Shown one piece after another: positions 1 through 12,177 of a DNA stretch of 64,000 nt. Numbering within the stretch: the first letter of the stretch is position 1; each line of letters begins with the position of its first letter. The stretch lies in NCBI GenBank assembly GCA_963716855.1, contig CAVQUV010000016.1, forward strand, positions 310,001 to 374,000, in the 5' to 3' direction. The DNA comes from JAGVSZ01 sp963716855. Its GTDB lineage: Bacteria > Pseudomonadota > Gammaproteobacteria > Burkholderiales > SG8-39. The notes below the pieces were generated by a model, which saw only the letters and a program-made list of their open reading frames with translations, had not been told where the DNA came from and searched no databases. Made by a program: the position numbers and the translations under genes.

Positions 1-365
1 TAAAACGACGCCACCTCATTCATGTTCTTGCGCCAGCCGTTGATCTCGAACGACTGGCCCGGAGAGAGCACGTAGCCGTTCTGGTCGGCGCTCGCGGTCT
101 CGCCCGTGACGACGTTGATGCCGTCGACCGACACGACCGCCATCACGCGCTGGCCGGTGCGATTGGCGACGTAGACGGCGTACCTTTCGCCGGGGGTACC
201 GGGGACGTACAGCCGGCCCTGATGGGAGTAAACGGGGATGCGTTGACTGGTCGTGCGGCTGATGACCGCGACGTCGACGAGTTGACCGGCGGACACGGGC
301 GCAGCAGCGAAGATCAGCGCGCTCGCGGCGAGCGCGGTGGCAATGCGTTTCAAGGCGCGGTTCAT
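1..365 (-). CDS. Partial secreted protein of unknown function
   Basis: The gene reads leftward off the window, so only the first 121 residues are visible. The start at 365 is preceded by a purine-rich GAGGAGCC. Residues 1-26 form a clear Sec signal peptide ending in PVSA. The mature part is small and polar, with a tract around residues 85-121 (ETASADQNGYVLSPG, then FEINGWRKNMNEV) that looks like a conserved beta-rich surface domain. I recognise it only as a conserved hypothetical type of betaproteobacteria. It is separated by a short gap from the anti-sigma gene on the same strand and could follow it in transcription. Confidence 0.6.
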   Translation of the reverse strand, partial: MNRALKRIATALAASALIFAAAPVSAGQLVDVAVISRTTSQRIPVYSHQGRLYVPGTPGERYAVYVANRTGQRVMAVVSVDGINVVTGETASADQNGYVLSPGQSFEINGWRKNMNEVASF

Positions 366-451
366 GGCGGCTCCTCTCGCGTGGGTGGCAACGCCTCGTG
401 AAACGGCGGCGCGGCGCGAAAGGGGTTAGCCGCGCGTGACGGGCGTCACGT

Positions 452-1383
452 TCAGGGCAAGAGGTCGGCGGGCAGCTTGTAGTCCGGAAAACGCTTGCGG
501 AACTCGGCGAGTTCCTTGGTGAACTCGTCCGTGCGTCCAGAGGCCTTCAGGCGGCGAAGTTCCTTGAGCCATTCCTCCGGCGTACGCGCCTTCTGCTCGG
601 CCGAGACCGATGCGGCCTCGCGCTCCATCCGGCCCGGCCGATCGGCGAAGGCCCGGTCGCGACCGACCGGTTCGGCGAGGCCGGGCGCCGGCGCGGGCTT
701 GGCCATCGGCGCGGCTGCAGGCGGGGGCGCCGGTGCCGCGCCAGCAGGCGCCGCCTGCATTTCCGCGGGCGCGACCCTTGCCGGCGGCGGAGACGCGGGC
801 GGGGCGGCGTCGTTCGCGGCTTGTCGCCGCTCGGTCTCCTTTGCCAGCATCCCGTTCGCGGTGGGTCCGTCCGCTCTGCCAAGCGCCTTTGCTGCGGGCG
901 CAGGTGCGGGCGGAGGGGGCTCCGCGGTTGCGCGCTGGTGAAGATTTGCCGACTGCGCGGCGGCTGCGTCGGCGCGAGCCGCCTCGACATTCGCGGCCCG
1001 TTCGGCTAGCGCCGGATCGGGCGTCGGCGCGGCGGCGGGCACGGGGGCTTTCGTCTCTTCCGCCGGCGCGACGGCCACCGCTTGCGGCGACACGCTGCGC
1101 GGCAGTCCGTCGATCGGCGCCTTCTGTACGGCCTCGTCCTGGACCATGTAGGAGAGCGTCACCGCCACCACGACCGACGCCGCGATCGACATGGGCACCC
1201 GCCACCGGGCGATCCACGAGCGCTGCGCCTCGGCGCGTGCGCGCGACTCGAGCGACTGCGGGCCCGCGGCCACCGCGCGACGCGCGGCGGCGCGGATGCG
1301 CTCGTCGCTCGCCGGGGGCGGCTCTTCGGTCGCCGCGTCGCGATAGGTCGCGTCGAGGCGGGGGTCGCGCGGGTCAGGCTCGT

Positions 1384-1387
<4 letters not shown>
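452..1387 (-). CDS. Probable membrane anti-sigma factor
   Basis: The 311-residue protein has a short cytoplasmic N-terminus, one transmembrane segment at about residues 62-82, then a long Ala/Pro-rich linker (about 85-245). It ends in a compact domain (about 250-311) with a PEEWLKELRRLKASG helix and FRKRFPDYKLP. Its start codon overlaps the stop of the upstream ECF sigma gene by four bases, the usual sigma/anti-sigma arrangement. I see no zinc-finger HxxxCxxC motif, so the anti-sigma role is inferred from topology and position. The low-complexity linker would span the periplasm. Confidence 0.6.
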
Positions 1388-1968
<581 letters not shown>

Positions 1969-2085
1969 CGGGGCGCAGTCTAGCGCGGCCCGGCCGTGGG
2001 AAAGCGCACGCCGGATTCCGGGGAAAACGGCCGCGGCCCCGGTTTGGGGCTAAACTTTTCAGGGCGCCGCGACGAACACAGACAC

Positions 2086-2613
2086 ATGCGCTTACACCAG
2101 CTCAAGATCGAGTTCGTGCCCGAGCACGACCGCCTGATGATGCGGATTTCCACCGACAACGGCGCGGAGGTGGCGCTCTGGCTGACGCGCCGCTGCGTCA
2201 AGCGGCTGTGGCCGCTCCTGCTCAACATGGCGCAGGCGACGCCCGAGATCGTCGTCCAGCCCAACGCCGAGGCGCGCCGGGCATTGCTCGGCTTCCAGCA
2301 CGAAAAGGCGGTCCGGCAAGCGGACTTCTCCAAGCCCTACGAGGAGGCCGCGCGCGAGCGCCCGCTCGGAACCAATCCGCTCCTCGTCACCCGCATCCAG
2401 CCGCGGCGCGACCAGCAGGGCCGCCACGTCCTCGGATTGCTGCCGACCGTGGGCCAGGGGGTGCATCTGACCCTCGACGACAACCTGCTCCACGGGATGG
2501 TGAAGCTGATCCAGAACGCGGTCACGCGCGCCGAGTGGGATCTCGACCTGCAGCTGCCGAGCGGAATGGCGTCTGCGCCGGTCGAGGAGAGCGGTCGCCC
2601 CTCGATCAACTGA
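2086..2613 (+). CDS. Conserved hypothetical protein
   Basis: The 175-residue protein begins at the ATG giving MRLHQLKIEFVPEHDRLMMR. The frame is open further upstream, but that part is a low-quality extension. It is soluble, without signal peptide or membrane segment. It starts with a beta-strand-rich region that handles 'EVALWLTRRCVKRLWPLLL', and ends near a conserved WDLDLQLP. I do not recognise the family beyond a betaproteobacterial conserved hypothetical. It lies alone between the divergent sigma gene and the convergent ABC-F gene, and a GC-rich inverted repeat follows its stop. Confidence 0.65.
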   Translation: MRLHQLKIEFVPEHDRLMMRISTDNGAEVALWLTRRCVKRLWPLLLNMAQATPEIVVQPNAEARRALLGFQHEKAVRQADFSKPYEEAARERPLGTNPLLVTRIQPRRDQQGRHVLGLLPTVGQGVHLTLDDNLLHGMVKLIQNAVTRAEWDLDLQLPSGMASAPVEESGRPSIN

Positions 2614-2688
2614 GGGCGCGCGGCGCCACAGGCGCCGCTCCGCGTCGTCATCCCGGCGGCGCGACGAAATGACGCAAGTCCACCGGCC

Positions 2689-4575
<1,887 letters not shown>

Positions 4576-4612
4576 GGGGCGGGGATGGTAGCGGAGGGCG
4601 CTGCGAGCCGTC

Positions 4613-4621
4613 TGCTATAAT
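4613..4621 (+). promoter_or_regulatory. Extended -10 promoter for the RhlE-type helicase
   Basis: TGC followed by a perfect TATAAT (4616-4621) forms an extended -10 element between the divergent ABC-F and helicase genes. No good -35 box lies 17 bases upstream, which extended -10 promoters tolerate. It would give a leader of about 105 bases before the TTG start at 4733. Confidence 0.55.
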
Positions 4622-4732
4622 TTGCGGCACTTTGCGTCCTCGATCCGCCCAACTTCAACCCTCCCGTCCTGCCCGCCGTCCCGCGCGCCGCGTGCCGATC
4701 TGGCGGCATCACGCTCCCCGGAGCTTCGCTGT

Positions 4733-6121
<1,389 letters not shown>

Positions 6122-6124
<3 letters not shown>

Positions 6125-6217
6125 GAAATGTCTGAACAAAGGGGGATACCTCCCCCTTTGACCCCCTATGGCAGAGGAAGCTCTGGTTCACTCGTCGAAC
6201 AAATCAGACCTTCCCTA
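6122..6217. repeat. Palindromic repeat copy 1 (MITE/REP-like)
   Basis: About 96 bases bounded by imperfect terminal inverted repeats, TAGGAAATGTCTGA on the left and TCAGACCTTCCCTA on the right. Inside are three hairpins: AAAGGGGG/CCCCCTTT, CAGAG/CTCTG and GTTC/GAAC. The left end TAG is the rhlE stop codon. A second copy at 10362-10458 shares the same layout and most bases. The G/C hairpin ending in CCCTTTG could also end transcription. Confidence 0.8.
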
Positions 6218-6232
6218 GAAATCCCCCCGCTT

Positions 6233-6274
6233 CCCCGGCTGCTGCCGGGGTTCGCGACCCCTTCGAAAAGGGGT
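6233..6274. terminator. Two strong adjacent hairpins after rhlE
   Basis: CCCCGGC-TGCT-GCCGGGG (6233-6250) is followed by ACCCCTT-CGAA-AAGGGGT (6257-6274), both perfect stems of seven. They lie between the convergent helicase and SDR genes and probably form a bidirectional terminator, although neither is followed by a clean T-run. Confidence 0.5.
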
Positions 6275-6312
6275 CACATCCCCCTTCGATCGAAGCCGCA
6301 TCAGCCCAGCGC

Positions 6313-7074
6313 TCAGACACACCGCCCGCCGTCGACCTCCAAGCAGACGCCGGTGATGAACTCGGCGTCGTCCGAGGCGAGATAGAGGCAGGCATTCGCG
6401 ATGTCGAGCGGCGTCGACGGGCGCCCGAGCGGGATGGTCGCGACGAACTTGGCCTGGACCTCGGGCGTGAGCGATCCGCCGGCGAAGTCCGCCGACAATC
6501 CGGTCAGGGGGCTGAAAACCGGGTTCACCACGTTCACGCGGATCTGCTGCGGTCCCATCTCGGCCGCGAGCGAACGGCTGAACGTGATCACCGCGCCCTT
6601 GGAGCTGTTGTAGACCGTCAGGCCGGGGCGCGGCCGCACGCCGGCGGTGGACGCGATGTTGACGAAACAGCCGCCGCCCTGCTTCTGGAACACCGGGATC
6701 ACGTGCCGCGACGAAAGGAATATCGAGCGCACGTTGACCGCGTACACCTTCTCGAACTCCTCCTCGGTCACCTCGAGGAACGGCTTGTTCCGGTGCGTCC
6801 ACCCGGCGTTGTTCACGACCACGTCGATGCGGCCGTACGCGCCGAGCGTGGCCTTCACCAGCGCCGTCCAGTCCGCCGAGAGCGCCACATCGGCCTTCAC
6901 GAACTCCGCCGTCCCGCCGGCCTTCCGGATCGCTGCGGCGACGCGCTCGGCGCCGGTCACATGGATGTCGTTCACCATCACCTTCGCGCCCTCTTCGGCG
7001 AAGCGCTTCGCTATTCCCTCTCCGAAGCCCGAGCCGGCCCCGGTGACGATCGCCACTTTGTTCTTCAGTCGCAT
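6313..7074 (-). CDS. SDR-family NAD(P)-dependent oxidoreductase
   Basis: This 253-residue classical short-chain dehydrogenase has the cofactor motif TGAGSGFGEGIA (about 12-23), NNAGW, a catalytic Ser region (NIASTAGVRPRPG), and YNSSKGA giving the Tyr-x-x-x-Lys pair. The C-terminus ends in ITGVCLEVDGGRCV. It would oxidise or reduce an alcohol, ketone or 3-oxoacyl group; the substrate cannot be told from sequence. It stands alone, convergent with rhlE and divergent from the pyrophosphatase gene. A GGAGGGCG ribosome site precedes the start. Confidence 0.85.
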   Translation of the reverse strand: MRLKNKVAIVTGAGSGFGEGIAKRFAEEGAKVMVNDIHVTGAERVAAAIRKAGGTAEFVKADVALSADWTALVKATLGAYGRIDVVVNNAGWTHRNKPFLEVTEEEFEKVYAVNVRSIFLSSRHVIPVFQKQGGGCFVNIASTAGVRPRPGLTVYNSSKGAVITFSRSLAAEMGPQQIRVNVVNPVFSPLTGLSADFAGGSLTPEVQAKFVATIPLGRPSTPLDIANACLYLASDDAEFITGVCLEVDGGRCV

Positions 7075-7131
7075 GACGCCCTCCTTTGAGTCGGATGATT
7101 ATCGGACAAACCGGCGCGCGGGGGCCGGATC

Positions 7132-7137
7132 TATAAT
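7132..7137 (+). promoter_or_regulatory. -10 box of the pyrophosphatase gene
   Basis: A perfect TATAAT 30 bases before the ATG of ppa, in the divergent gap with the SDR gene. No convincing -35 was found at 16-18 bases upstream. Confidence 0.45.
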
Positions 7138-7166
7138 CCTGCCGCTCTCAACCCGCCACGGATCGC

Positions 7167-7715
7167 ATGAACCTCGACCGCGTGACCTCGGGCCGCGACG
7201 CGCCCAATGACGTCAACGTCATCATCGAGATCCCGATGCATGCGCCGCCGATCAAGTACGAAGTCGACAAGGCGACCGGGGCGATGTTCGTCGACCGCTT
7301 CCTGTCCACGTCGATGTTCTATCCGTGCAACTACGGCTACGTCCCGCGCACTCTGTCCGGAGACGGCGACCCGGTGGACGTGCTGGTCGTGAGCCCGCTG
7401 CCGATCGTTCCCGGCGCAGTGGTGCGATGCCGGCCGATCGGCATGCTGAAAATGGCGGACGAGGCGGGCGACGACACGAAGGTGCTGGCGGTGCCGATCG
7501 ACAAACTGTCGCCGCTTTACCGCGGGGTGCAGGCGGCGCGCGATCTTCCGGAGATCACGCTCGCACAGATCTCCCACTTCTTCGAGCACTACAAGGACCT
7601 CGAGCGCGGAAAATGGGTCAAGGTCGTCGGGTGGGTCGGGCCGGAGGAGGCCAAGAAGGAGATCCTGGCCGGCATCGCGTTCTACAAAAAGGCGAAGAAG
7701 AAGCCGGTATTCTGA
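7167..7715 (+). CDS. ppa: Inorganic pyrophosphatase
   Basis: Family I soluble pyrophosphatase of 182 residues, hydrolysing pyrophosphate to drive biosynthesis. It has the start typical of the family (NDVNVIIEIPMHAPPIKYE), the FYPCNYGYVP segment, and the metal-binding signature GDGDPVDVLVV with its aspartates. HFFEHYKDLERGKWVKV near residue 140 is also characteristic. Length matches bacterial hexameric enzymes. It is followed 16 bases later by a small secreted-protein gene on the same strand. Confidence 0.95.
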   Translation: MNLDRVTSGRDAPNDVNVIIEIPMHAPPIKYEVDKATGAMFVDRFLSTSMFYPCNYGYVPRTLSGDGDPVDVLVVSPLPIVPGAVVRCRPIGMLKMADEAGDDTKVLAVPIDKLSPLYRGVQAARDLPEITLAQISHFFEHYKDLERGKWVKVVGWVGPEEAKKEILAGIAFYKKAKKKPVF

Positions 7716-7731
7716 GTCACAGGAGGTACTG

Positions 7732-8136
7732 ATGGGCATGCACAGCGATTCGGACTGCGTGGTGCGGGCAGTGGTGATCCTCGCATTCCTCACGACCGCC
7801 GCCGCGTCGGCGGCGCAGGATGTCAGGCGACCCGACGGCACCGTCATCCCGCCTGTCGCCACGCCGGCCCCGGCGGGTCGCTCCGGATACGACCCGAACT
7901 CCACGGAGCGGGTCGAGCGCGAGAACGCGCGCCGGACGCGCGCGGAGGAGAACCAGCGGCGCCTCGACGCGCAGCGCGCGGACCAGGGGCAGCAGCTCGA
8001 TCAGACGCAGCGCCAGCGCGAGGCGAGCGGGACGCGAAACTCGCCGGAGGCGATCGTCGACCAGCGCAACGAGCAGGTCGAGAAGGCGAAGCGCGCGCGC
8101 GACGCCGCGGCCGACACGCCGGTCAATCGCCAGTAG
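7732..8136 (+). CDS. Small secreted protein of unknown function
   Basis: A 134-residue protein with a signal peptide (about 1-28, ending AASA) and a strong ribosome site, AGGAGG, seven bases before the ATG. The mature part is highly charged and rich in Arg, Gln, Glu and Asp (ERENARRTRAEENQRRLD), probably one long helix or disordered, with no cysteine. No family is recognised. It may share transcription with ppa just upstream. Confidence 0.65.
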   Translation: MGMHSDSDCVVRAVVILAFLTTAAASAAQDVRRPDGTVIPPVATPAPAGRSGYDPNSTERVERENARRTRAEENQRRLDAQRADQGQQLDQTQRQREASGTRNSPEAIVDQRNEQVEKAKRARDAAADTPVNRQ

Positions 8137-8172
8137 CCGGCCGGGGCGACGCCCCCCGCCCTCCGCGGTTCC

Positions 8173-9297
8173 TCACTCCGCCCTGAACGGGCTGTGCTCG
8201 GCGAGCTCGTCGAGGTAGCGCTCGACGCCCTTCGATTCGCGCGCCAGGAACTTCTCCACCGCGTCCGCGAATTGGGGATGGCGCAGCCAGTGCGCGGACC
8301 AGGTCGGCGTCGGCAGGAATCCGCGCGCCAGCTTGTGCTCGCCTTGAGCGCCGCCTTCGAACGCGCGGATGCCGCGCTCGATGCAGAACTCCAGCCCCTG
8401 GTAATAGCACGCCTCGAAGTGCAGGCACGGGACGTGCTCGACCGCGCCCCAGTACCGGCCGTAGAGCGCCGCGTCGCAGAAGATGTCCAGCGCGGCGGCG
8501 ATCGGCCGGCCATCGCGCACCGCCAGGACCAGCAGGACGTGGTCGGGCAGCGCCTCGCCGAGACGCGTGAAGAAGGCGAGGTTCAGATAGGGCGTCGAGT
8601 GGTGCGCGCGATAGGTGAGGGTGTAGCAGCGCACGAAGAACTTCCAGTCCTCGCGCGTGATCTCCCGCCCGGTCTTGCGCACGAGGGAGACGCCGGCCTC
8701 GCGCACCCGGCGCCGCTCCTGGCGGATCTTCTTGCGTTTGTCGTGCGTCAGGGTGGCGAGGAAGTCGTCGAAGCTCGCGTAGTCGGCGTTGGTCCAGTGG
8801 AACTGCACGCCTCGGCGCAGCATGAGCCCGGCGTGCTCGAGCTCGAGCGCCTCCGACTCCGGCGGGAACAACACGTGCAGGGACGATACGCCGCGCGCGA
8901 GCTCGAGCGCTGCGGCGACCAGCCGGTCGCGCGCGGCGCGATCGGCGGCCAGCAGCCGCGCGCCGCTCACCGGCGAGAACGGCACCGCGGACAAGAGCTT
9001 GGGGTAGTACGTCAGCCCGCTCCGCTCGTAGGCATCGGCCCATGCCCAGTCGAAGACGTACTCGCCGTACGAGTGCGACTTCAGGTAGAGCGGCAGGGCG
9101 CCGCGCAGGCGGCCGCTTTCCCACAGCGTGATGAAGCGCGGCGCCCATCCGGTGCGCTCCGAGGCGCAGCCGGTTTCGTGCAGGGCACTGAAGAACTCGT
9201 GCCGCAGGAGCGGGTTGCCGTCCGCGAGCGCGTTCCACTCGCCGGCGGGCACTTCGCCGAGGTCCGCCACGACGCGAAGGGTCAGAGGCTCGCGCAT
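8173..9297 (-). CDS. FemAB-like GNAT acyltransferase (DUF482 type)
   Basis: This 374-residue protein has the sequence pattern of the DUF482/peptidogalycan-biosynthesis family of GNAT-fold proteins: GNPLLRHEFFSALHETG near residue 28, the WADAYERSGL segment, HWTNADYASFDDFLATL near 170, and HFEACYYQGLEFCIERG near 305. It is cytoplasmic with no signal. The acceptor substrate is unknown. Its 3' end converges on the secreted-protein gene, and the TPR gene lies upstream on the same strand 19 bases away, so both may be cotranscribed. Confidence 0.8.
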   Translation of the reverse strand: MREPLTLRVVADLGEVPAGEWNALADGNPLLRHEFFSALHETGCASERTGWAPRFITLWESGRLRGALPLYLKSHSYGEYVFDWAWADAYERSGLTYYPKLLSAVPFSPVSGARLLAADRAARDRLVAAALELARGVSSLHVLFPPESEALELEHAGLMLRRGVQFHWTNADYASFDDFLATLTHDKRKKIRQERRRVREAGVSLVRKTGREITREDWKFFVRCYTLTYRAHHSTPYLNLAFFTRLGEALPDHVLLVLAVRDGRPIAAALDIFCDAALYGRYWGAVEHVPCLHFEACYYQGLEFCIERGIRAFEGGAQGEHKLARGFLPTPTWSAHWLRHPQFADAVEKFLARESKGVERYLDELAEHSPFRAE

Positions 9298-9316
9298 CCC
9301 GCCGCGCTGCGTGCCT

Positions 9317-9880
9317 TCAGCGCGCGCCGATATCGCGCGCGATTTGAGCGCCCATCTTCGGGTCGTAGGATTCGACGCGCTTGAGCTCCGCCACCGCCTT
9401 GTCGTGCTCGCCGGCGCGGTGGTAGGCGATCGCGAGGTGGTGCCCCGCGTGGGGATTGAAGTACTGCAGCTTCGCGGCCTCCTGCAGGGACTCGATTGCC
9501 GCGGGGAGGTCGCGGCGGTCGAGGTGGATCAGGCCGAGCCCGTACCACGCGCGGTCGAGCGACGGCTTGAGGCGGAGCGCCTCCTTGAACTGCGTCAGGG
9601 CGTCGTCGAGCTCGCGCCGCTCGTGATGAAGAAATCCGAGATTGAAACGCGTGTCCGCGTCGTCCGGGGCGAGTCGCACCGCCGCCTGCAGCGCCGCAAC
9701 CGCCCGTCCGCTGTCCTTCTCCTGCGCGAACATGAAGCCGACGCATCGCCACGCCTCGAGCATTCCCGGGTCGAGGGCAAGGGCGCGCTCGAACGCCTGG
9801 ATTGCACGGCGGTTCCGCTTGAAGAACGCGTAAAAGTGCCCGCGCCAGTAGTGCGAGCGCGCTGCGAGGAACCCGGCCAT
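9317..9880 (-). CDS. TPR-repeat protein
   Basis: I place the start at the ATG giving MAGFLAARSHYWRGHFYAFF (187 residues); the frame runs further but the extension overlaps the glnB promoter. The sequence is a row of tetratricopeptide repeats, for example AIQAFERALALDPGMLEAW, AVAALQAAVRLAPDDADTRF and ALTQFKEALRLKPSLDRAW, so it is probably a protein-binding scaffold. There is no signal peptide or catalytic domain. It precedes the DUF482 gene on the same strand and is divergent from glnB. Confidence 0.8.
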   Translation of the reverse strand: MAGFLAARSHYWRGHFYAFFKRNRRAIQAFERALALDPGMLEAWRCVGFMFAQEKDSGRAVAALQAAVRLAPDDADTRFNLGFLHHERRELDDALTQFKEALRLKPSLDRAWYGLGLIHLDRRDLPAAIESLQEAAKLQYFNPHAGHHLAIAYHRAGEHDKAVAELKRVESYDPKMGAQIARDIGAR

Positions 9881-9940
9881 GGCGATGCGATTATTCGCGA
9901 ACGCTGCCCCGGCGGCAACGGTCTGGCGTGAAGTCGCTTT

Positions 9941-9949
9941 TGCTATACT
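9941..9949 (+). promoter_or_regulatory. Extended -10 promoter for glnB
   Basis: TGC-TATACT (9941-9949) lies 76 bases before the PII start codon. No good -35 box is visible. I saw no clear sigma-54 GG-N10-GC element in the short gap, so expression may be constitutive rather than NtrC-dependent. Confidence 0.45.
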
Positions 9950-10025
9950 CGGCCGCGTCTCGCACGACGGTCGATGCCGTCGCTCACGCGCAGACGAGCC
10001 GTGCGACCATCTGCGGAGAGGCACC

Positions 10026-10364
10026 ATGAAAAAGATCGAGGCCGTCATCAAGCCCTTCAAGCTGGACGAGGTGCGCGAGGCGCTGGCCGAGGTCGGCGTC
10101 ACCGGCCTCACGGTCACCGAGGTGAAGGGCTTCGGGCGGCAGAAGGGCCACACCGAGCTCTACCGCGGCGCCGAATACGTGGTCGACTTCCTGCCCAAAG
10201 TGAAGGTCGACGTGGTCGTGGTCGACAAGATGGTCGACCCGGCGATCGAGGCGATCGTGAAGGCCGCGCGCACCGGCAAGATCGGCGACGGCAAGATCTT
10301 CGTGACTACCGTCGAGCACGTCGTGCGCATCCGCACCGGCGAGACCAACGAGTCGGCGATTTAG
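10026..10364 (+). CDS. glnB: Nitrogen regulatory protein PII
   Basis: A 112-residue PII signal protein that senses 2-oxoglutarate, ATP/ADP and uridylylation state and controls glutamine synthetase, NtrB and ammonium transport. The start MKKIEAVIKPFKLDEVREAL is the family hallmark. The T-loop with the uridylylated tyrosine is in GRQKGHTELYRGAEY (Tyr51), and the C-terminal IFVTTVEHVVRIRTGE is conserved. No amtB or nadE lies beside it, so glnB is more likely than glnK, though sequence alone does not settle this. Its TAG stop is the first triplet of a palindromic repeat. Confidence 0.93.
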   Translation: MKKIEAVIKPFKLDEVREALAEVGVTGLTVTEVKGFGRQKGHTELYRGAEYVVDFLPKVKVDVVVVDKMVDPAIEAIVKAARTGKIGDGKIFVTTVEHVVRIRTGETNESAI

Positions 10365-10458
10365 GGAATGTCTGGACAAAGGGGGATACCGCCCCCCTTT
10401 GACCCCCTATGTCAGAAGAGGCTCTGCTTCATTCTTCGAATAGATCAGCGCTTCCCTA
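10362..10458. repeat. Palindromic repeat copy 2 (MITE/REP-like)
   Basis: A 97-base element closely matching 6122-6217, with terminal TAGGGAATGTCTG and CAGCGCTTCCCTA. It again contains the G5/C5 hairpin, a CAGA...TCTG stem and a TTC..GAA stem. It fills the whole gap between convergent glnB and the Smr gene. Its left TAG is the glnB stop, and its right CTA (10456-10458) is the stop codon of the Smr gene on the other strand. Confidence 0.85.
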
Positions 10459-11007
10459 GGCTTTCAGCAGCACCAGCACCGCGCCGCTGCCGCCCTGCGC
10501 GGGCGGCGCCTGGCAGAACGCGAGCACTTCCTCGCGCCGCGCGAGCCAGACTTTCACCTTGCCCTTGAGCACCGGCTCGCGGTTCTTCGACCCGAGCCCC
10601 TTCCCGTGGACGATGCGCACGCAGCGGCGCGCGTGACGGACGGCGCGGTTCAGGAACGCGGCGATCGCCTCGTGCGCCTCGTCGCGGTTCATGCCGTGCA
10701 GGTCCAGGTGGCCCTGCACCACCCAGTGGCCGCGACGGAGCCGGCGCAGCACCTGGCGCGCGATGCCCTGGCGCACGTAGGCGATCTCCTCGCCGGTCTC
10801 GAGCGCGGTGTCGTCGTCGAGCGCGCCGGTGCGGCTCTCGTCGAGCGCGGCATGCTCGTCGAGCAGCGACTGGATCGGGACGGGCGGGTGCGCGGGCTTC
10901 GCGCGCTCGTGGCGTGCCGGCGCACGCAGCGGGACCGCGTCGCGCACCTCGGCGCGGAACAGTGCTACCTCGTCCTCCGGTACGCGCGGATCGAGTGGTC
11001 GCTTCAT
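10456..11007 (-). CDS. Smr-domain DNA/RNA nuclease-like protein
   Basis: This 183-residue protein has a C-terminal Smr domain (about 95-183) with LDLHGMNRDEAHEAI and the HGKGLGSKNREPVLKG signature, as in MutS2-type Smr domains that nick branched DNA or RNA. The N-terminal half is charged and probably disordered. I took the ATG at 11007 (MKRPLDPRVPEDEV). It follows trxB on the same strand after 25 bases, so both are probably one transcript. The stop codon belongs to the repeat at its 3' end. Confidence 0.85.
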   Translation of the reverse strand: MKRPLDPRVPEDEVALFRAEVRDAVPLRAPARHERAKPAHPPVPIQSLLDEHAALDESRTGALDDDTALETGEEIAYVRQGIARQVLRRLRRGHWVVQGHLDLHGMNRDEAHEAIAAFLNRAVRHARRCVRIVHGKGLGSKNREPVLKGKVKVWLARREEVLAFCQAPPAQGGSGAVLVLLKA

Positions 11008-11032
11008 CGCGGCATCGCGGCGGGCGCGCCGG

Positions 11033-11983
11033 TCAGGCGAGGCTCTCGAGGTACTTCTCGGCGTCGAGCGCCGCCATGCAGCCGGACCCGGCGCTGGTGA
11101 CCGCCTGCCGGTACACGTGGTCCTGCACGTCGCCCGCGGCGAACACGCCGGGCACGCTGGTTGCCGTGGCGTTGCCGTTGCGGCCGCCCCGGGTGACGAT
11201 GTAGCCGCCTTCCATCTCCAGCTGGCCCTCGAAAATCCCGGTGTTGGGCGTGTGGCCGATGGCGATGAACAGGCCATGGACGTCGAGCCGCTCCGTGGCG
11301 CCCGTCTCCGCGTGACGGACGCGGATCCCGGTCACGCCTTTCGCGTCTCCGAGCACCTCGTCGAGCGTGTGGTGCCAGCGGATCGCGACGTTCGGCTTCT
11401 CCATGAGCTTCTTCTGGAGAATCTTCTCCGCGCGGAACTTGTCGCGGCGATGAATCACCGTGACGCGGCGGGCTAGGTTGGCGAGGTAGAGCGCCTCCTC
11501 GACCGCGGTGTTGCCGCCGCCGACGACGGCCACGTCCTGGCCGCGATAGAAGAAGCCGTCGCAGGTCGCGCACGCCGACACGCCCTTGCCCATGAACTTC
11601 TGCTCCGAGGGCAGGCCGAGATAGCGCGCCGAGGCGCCGGTCGCGATGATCAGCGCGTCGCAGGTGTAGGTTCCGCCGTCGCCCTCGAGCCGGAGTGCCC
11701 GCTCGCGAAGCCTCACCGTGTGGATCTGGTCGGACACGATCTCGGTCTCGAACCGCTCGGCGTGCCTCTGGAAGCGCGCCATCAGGTCCGGGCCCTGCAC
11801 GCCGTCGGCATCGGCGGGCCAGTTGTCGACGTCGGTCGTGGTCATCAACTGCCCGCCCGGTGCAAGACCGGTGACGAGGACCGGATGCAAGTTCGCGCGC
11901 GCGGCGTATACCGCGGCCGAGTACCCGGCCGGGCCGGAACCGAGGATGAGGAGGCGGCAGTGCTTCGTGGGCTTGTCGGGCAT
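11033..11983 (-). CDS. trxB: Thioredoxin reductase
   Basis: A 316-residue flavoprotein that reduces thioredoxin with NADPH. It has the FAD motif LGSGPAGYSAAVYAAR (about 11-26), the redox-active CATC in VSACATCDGFFYRG (about 135-148), the NADPH motif GGGNTAVEEALYLA and the C-terminal FAD signature VPGVFAAGDVQDHVYRQ. The length fits low-molecular-weight TrxB. It is divergent from the TpsB gene and leads the Smr gene. Confidence 0.95.
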   Translation of the reverse strand: MPDKPTKHCRLLILGSGPAGYSAAVYAARANLHPVLVTGLAPGGQLMTTTDVDNWPADADGVQGPDLMARFQRHAERFETEIVSDQIHTVRLRERALRLEGDGGTYTCDALIIATGASARYLGLPSEQKFMGKGVSACATCDGFFYRGQDVAVVGGGNTAVEEALYLANLARRVTVIHRRDKFRAEKILQKKLMEKPNVAIRWHHTLDEVLGDAKGVTGIRVRHAETGATERLDVHGLFIAIGHTPNTGIFEGQLEMEGGYIVTRGGRNGNATATSVPGVFAAGDVQDHVYRQAVTSAGSGCMAALDAEKYLESLA

Positions 11984-12093
11984 CGCGAGGGAAGCTTCCG
12001 GCTTGATTCGTGAAGGCGGGAATTATACGGGCGGCGGAAACGGTCCCGCGCCGGCCCTTCCTGAGGCTTAGTTGAAGTTTCGTTCCTAACCGC

Positions 12094-12122
12094 TTGTTTT
12101 TCTGGAGATCGCCTTCTATACT
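12094..12122 (+). promoter_or_regulatory. Sigma-70 type promoter for the TpsB gene
   Basis: TTGTTT (12094-12099) and TATACT (12117-12122) are separated by 17 bases, the best two-box promoter in this window. It overlaps the first possible start of the open frame, so translation cannot begin there. This supports the later TTG start at 12178. Confidence 0.6.
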
Positions 12123-12177
12123 CCGCCGCTGGAGCGGACTATCCACGTGCGCAGGAAGCCGATCGAAGGTTGCCGTC

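Noticed and set aside
10026..10364. Naming the PII gene glnK
   Set aside because: GlnK genes usually sit beside amtB, which is absent. Sequence alone does not separate the two, so glnB is a provisional choice.
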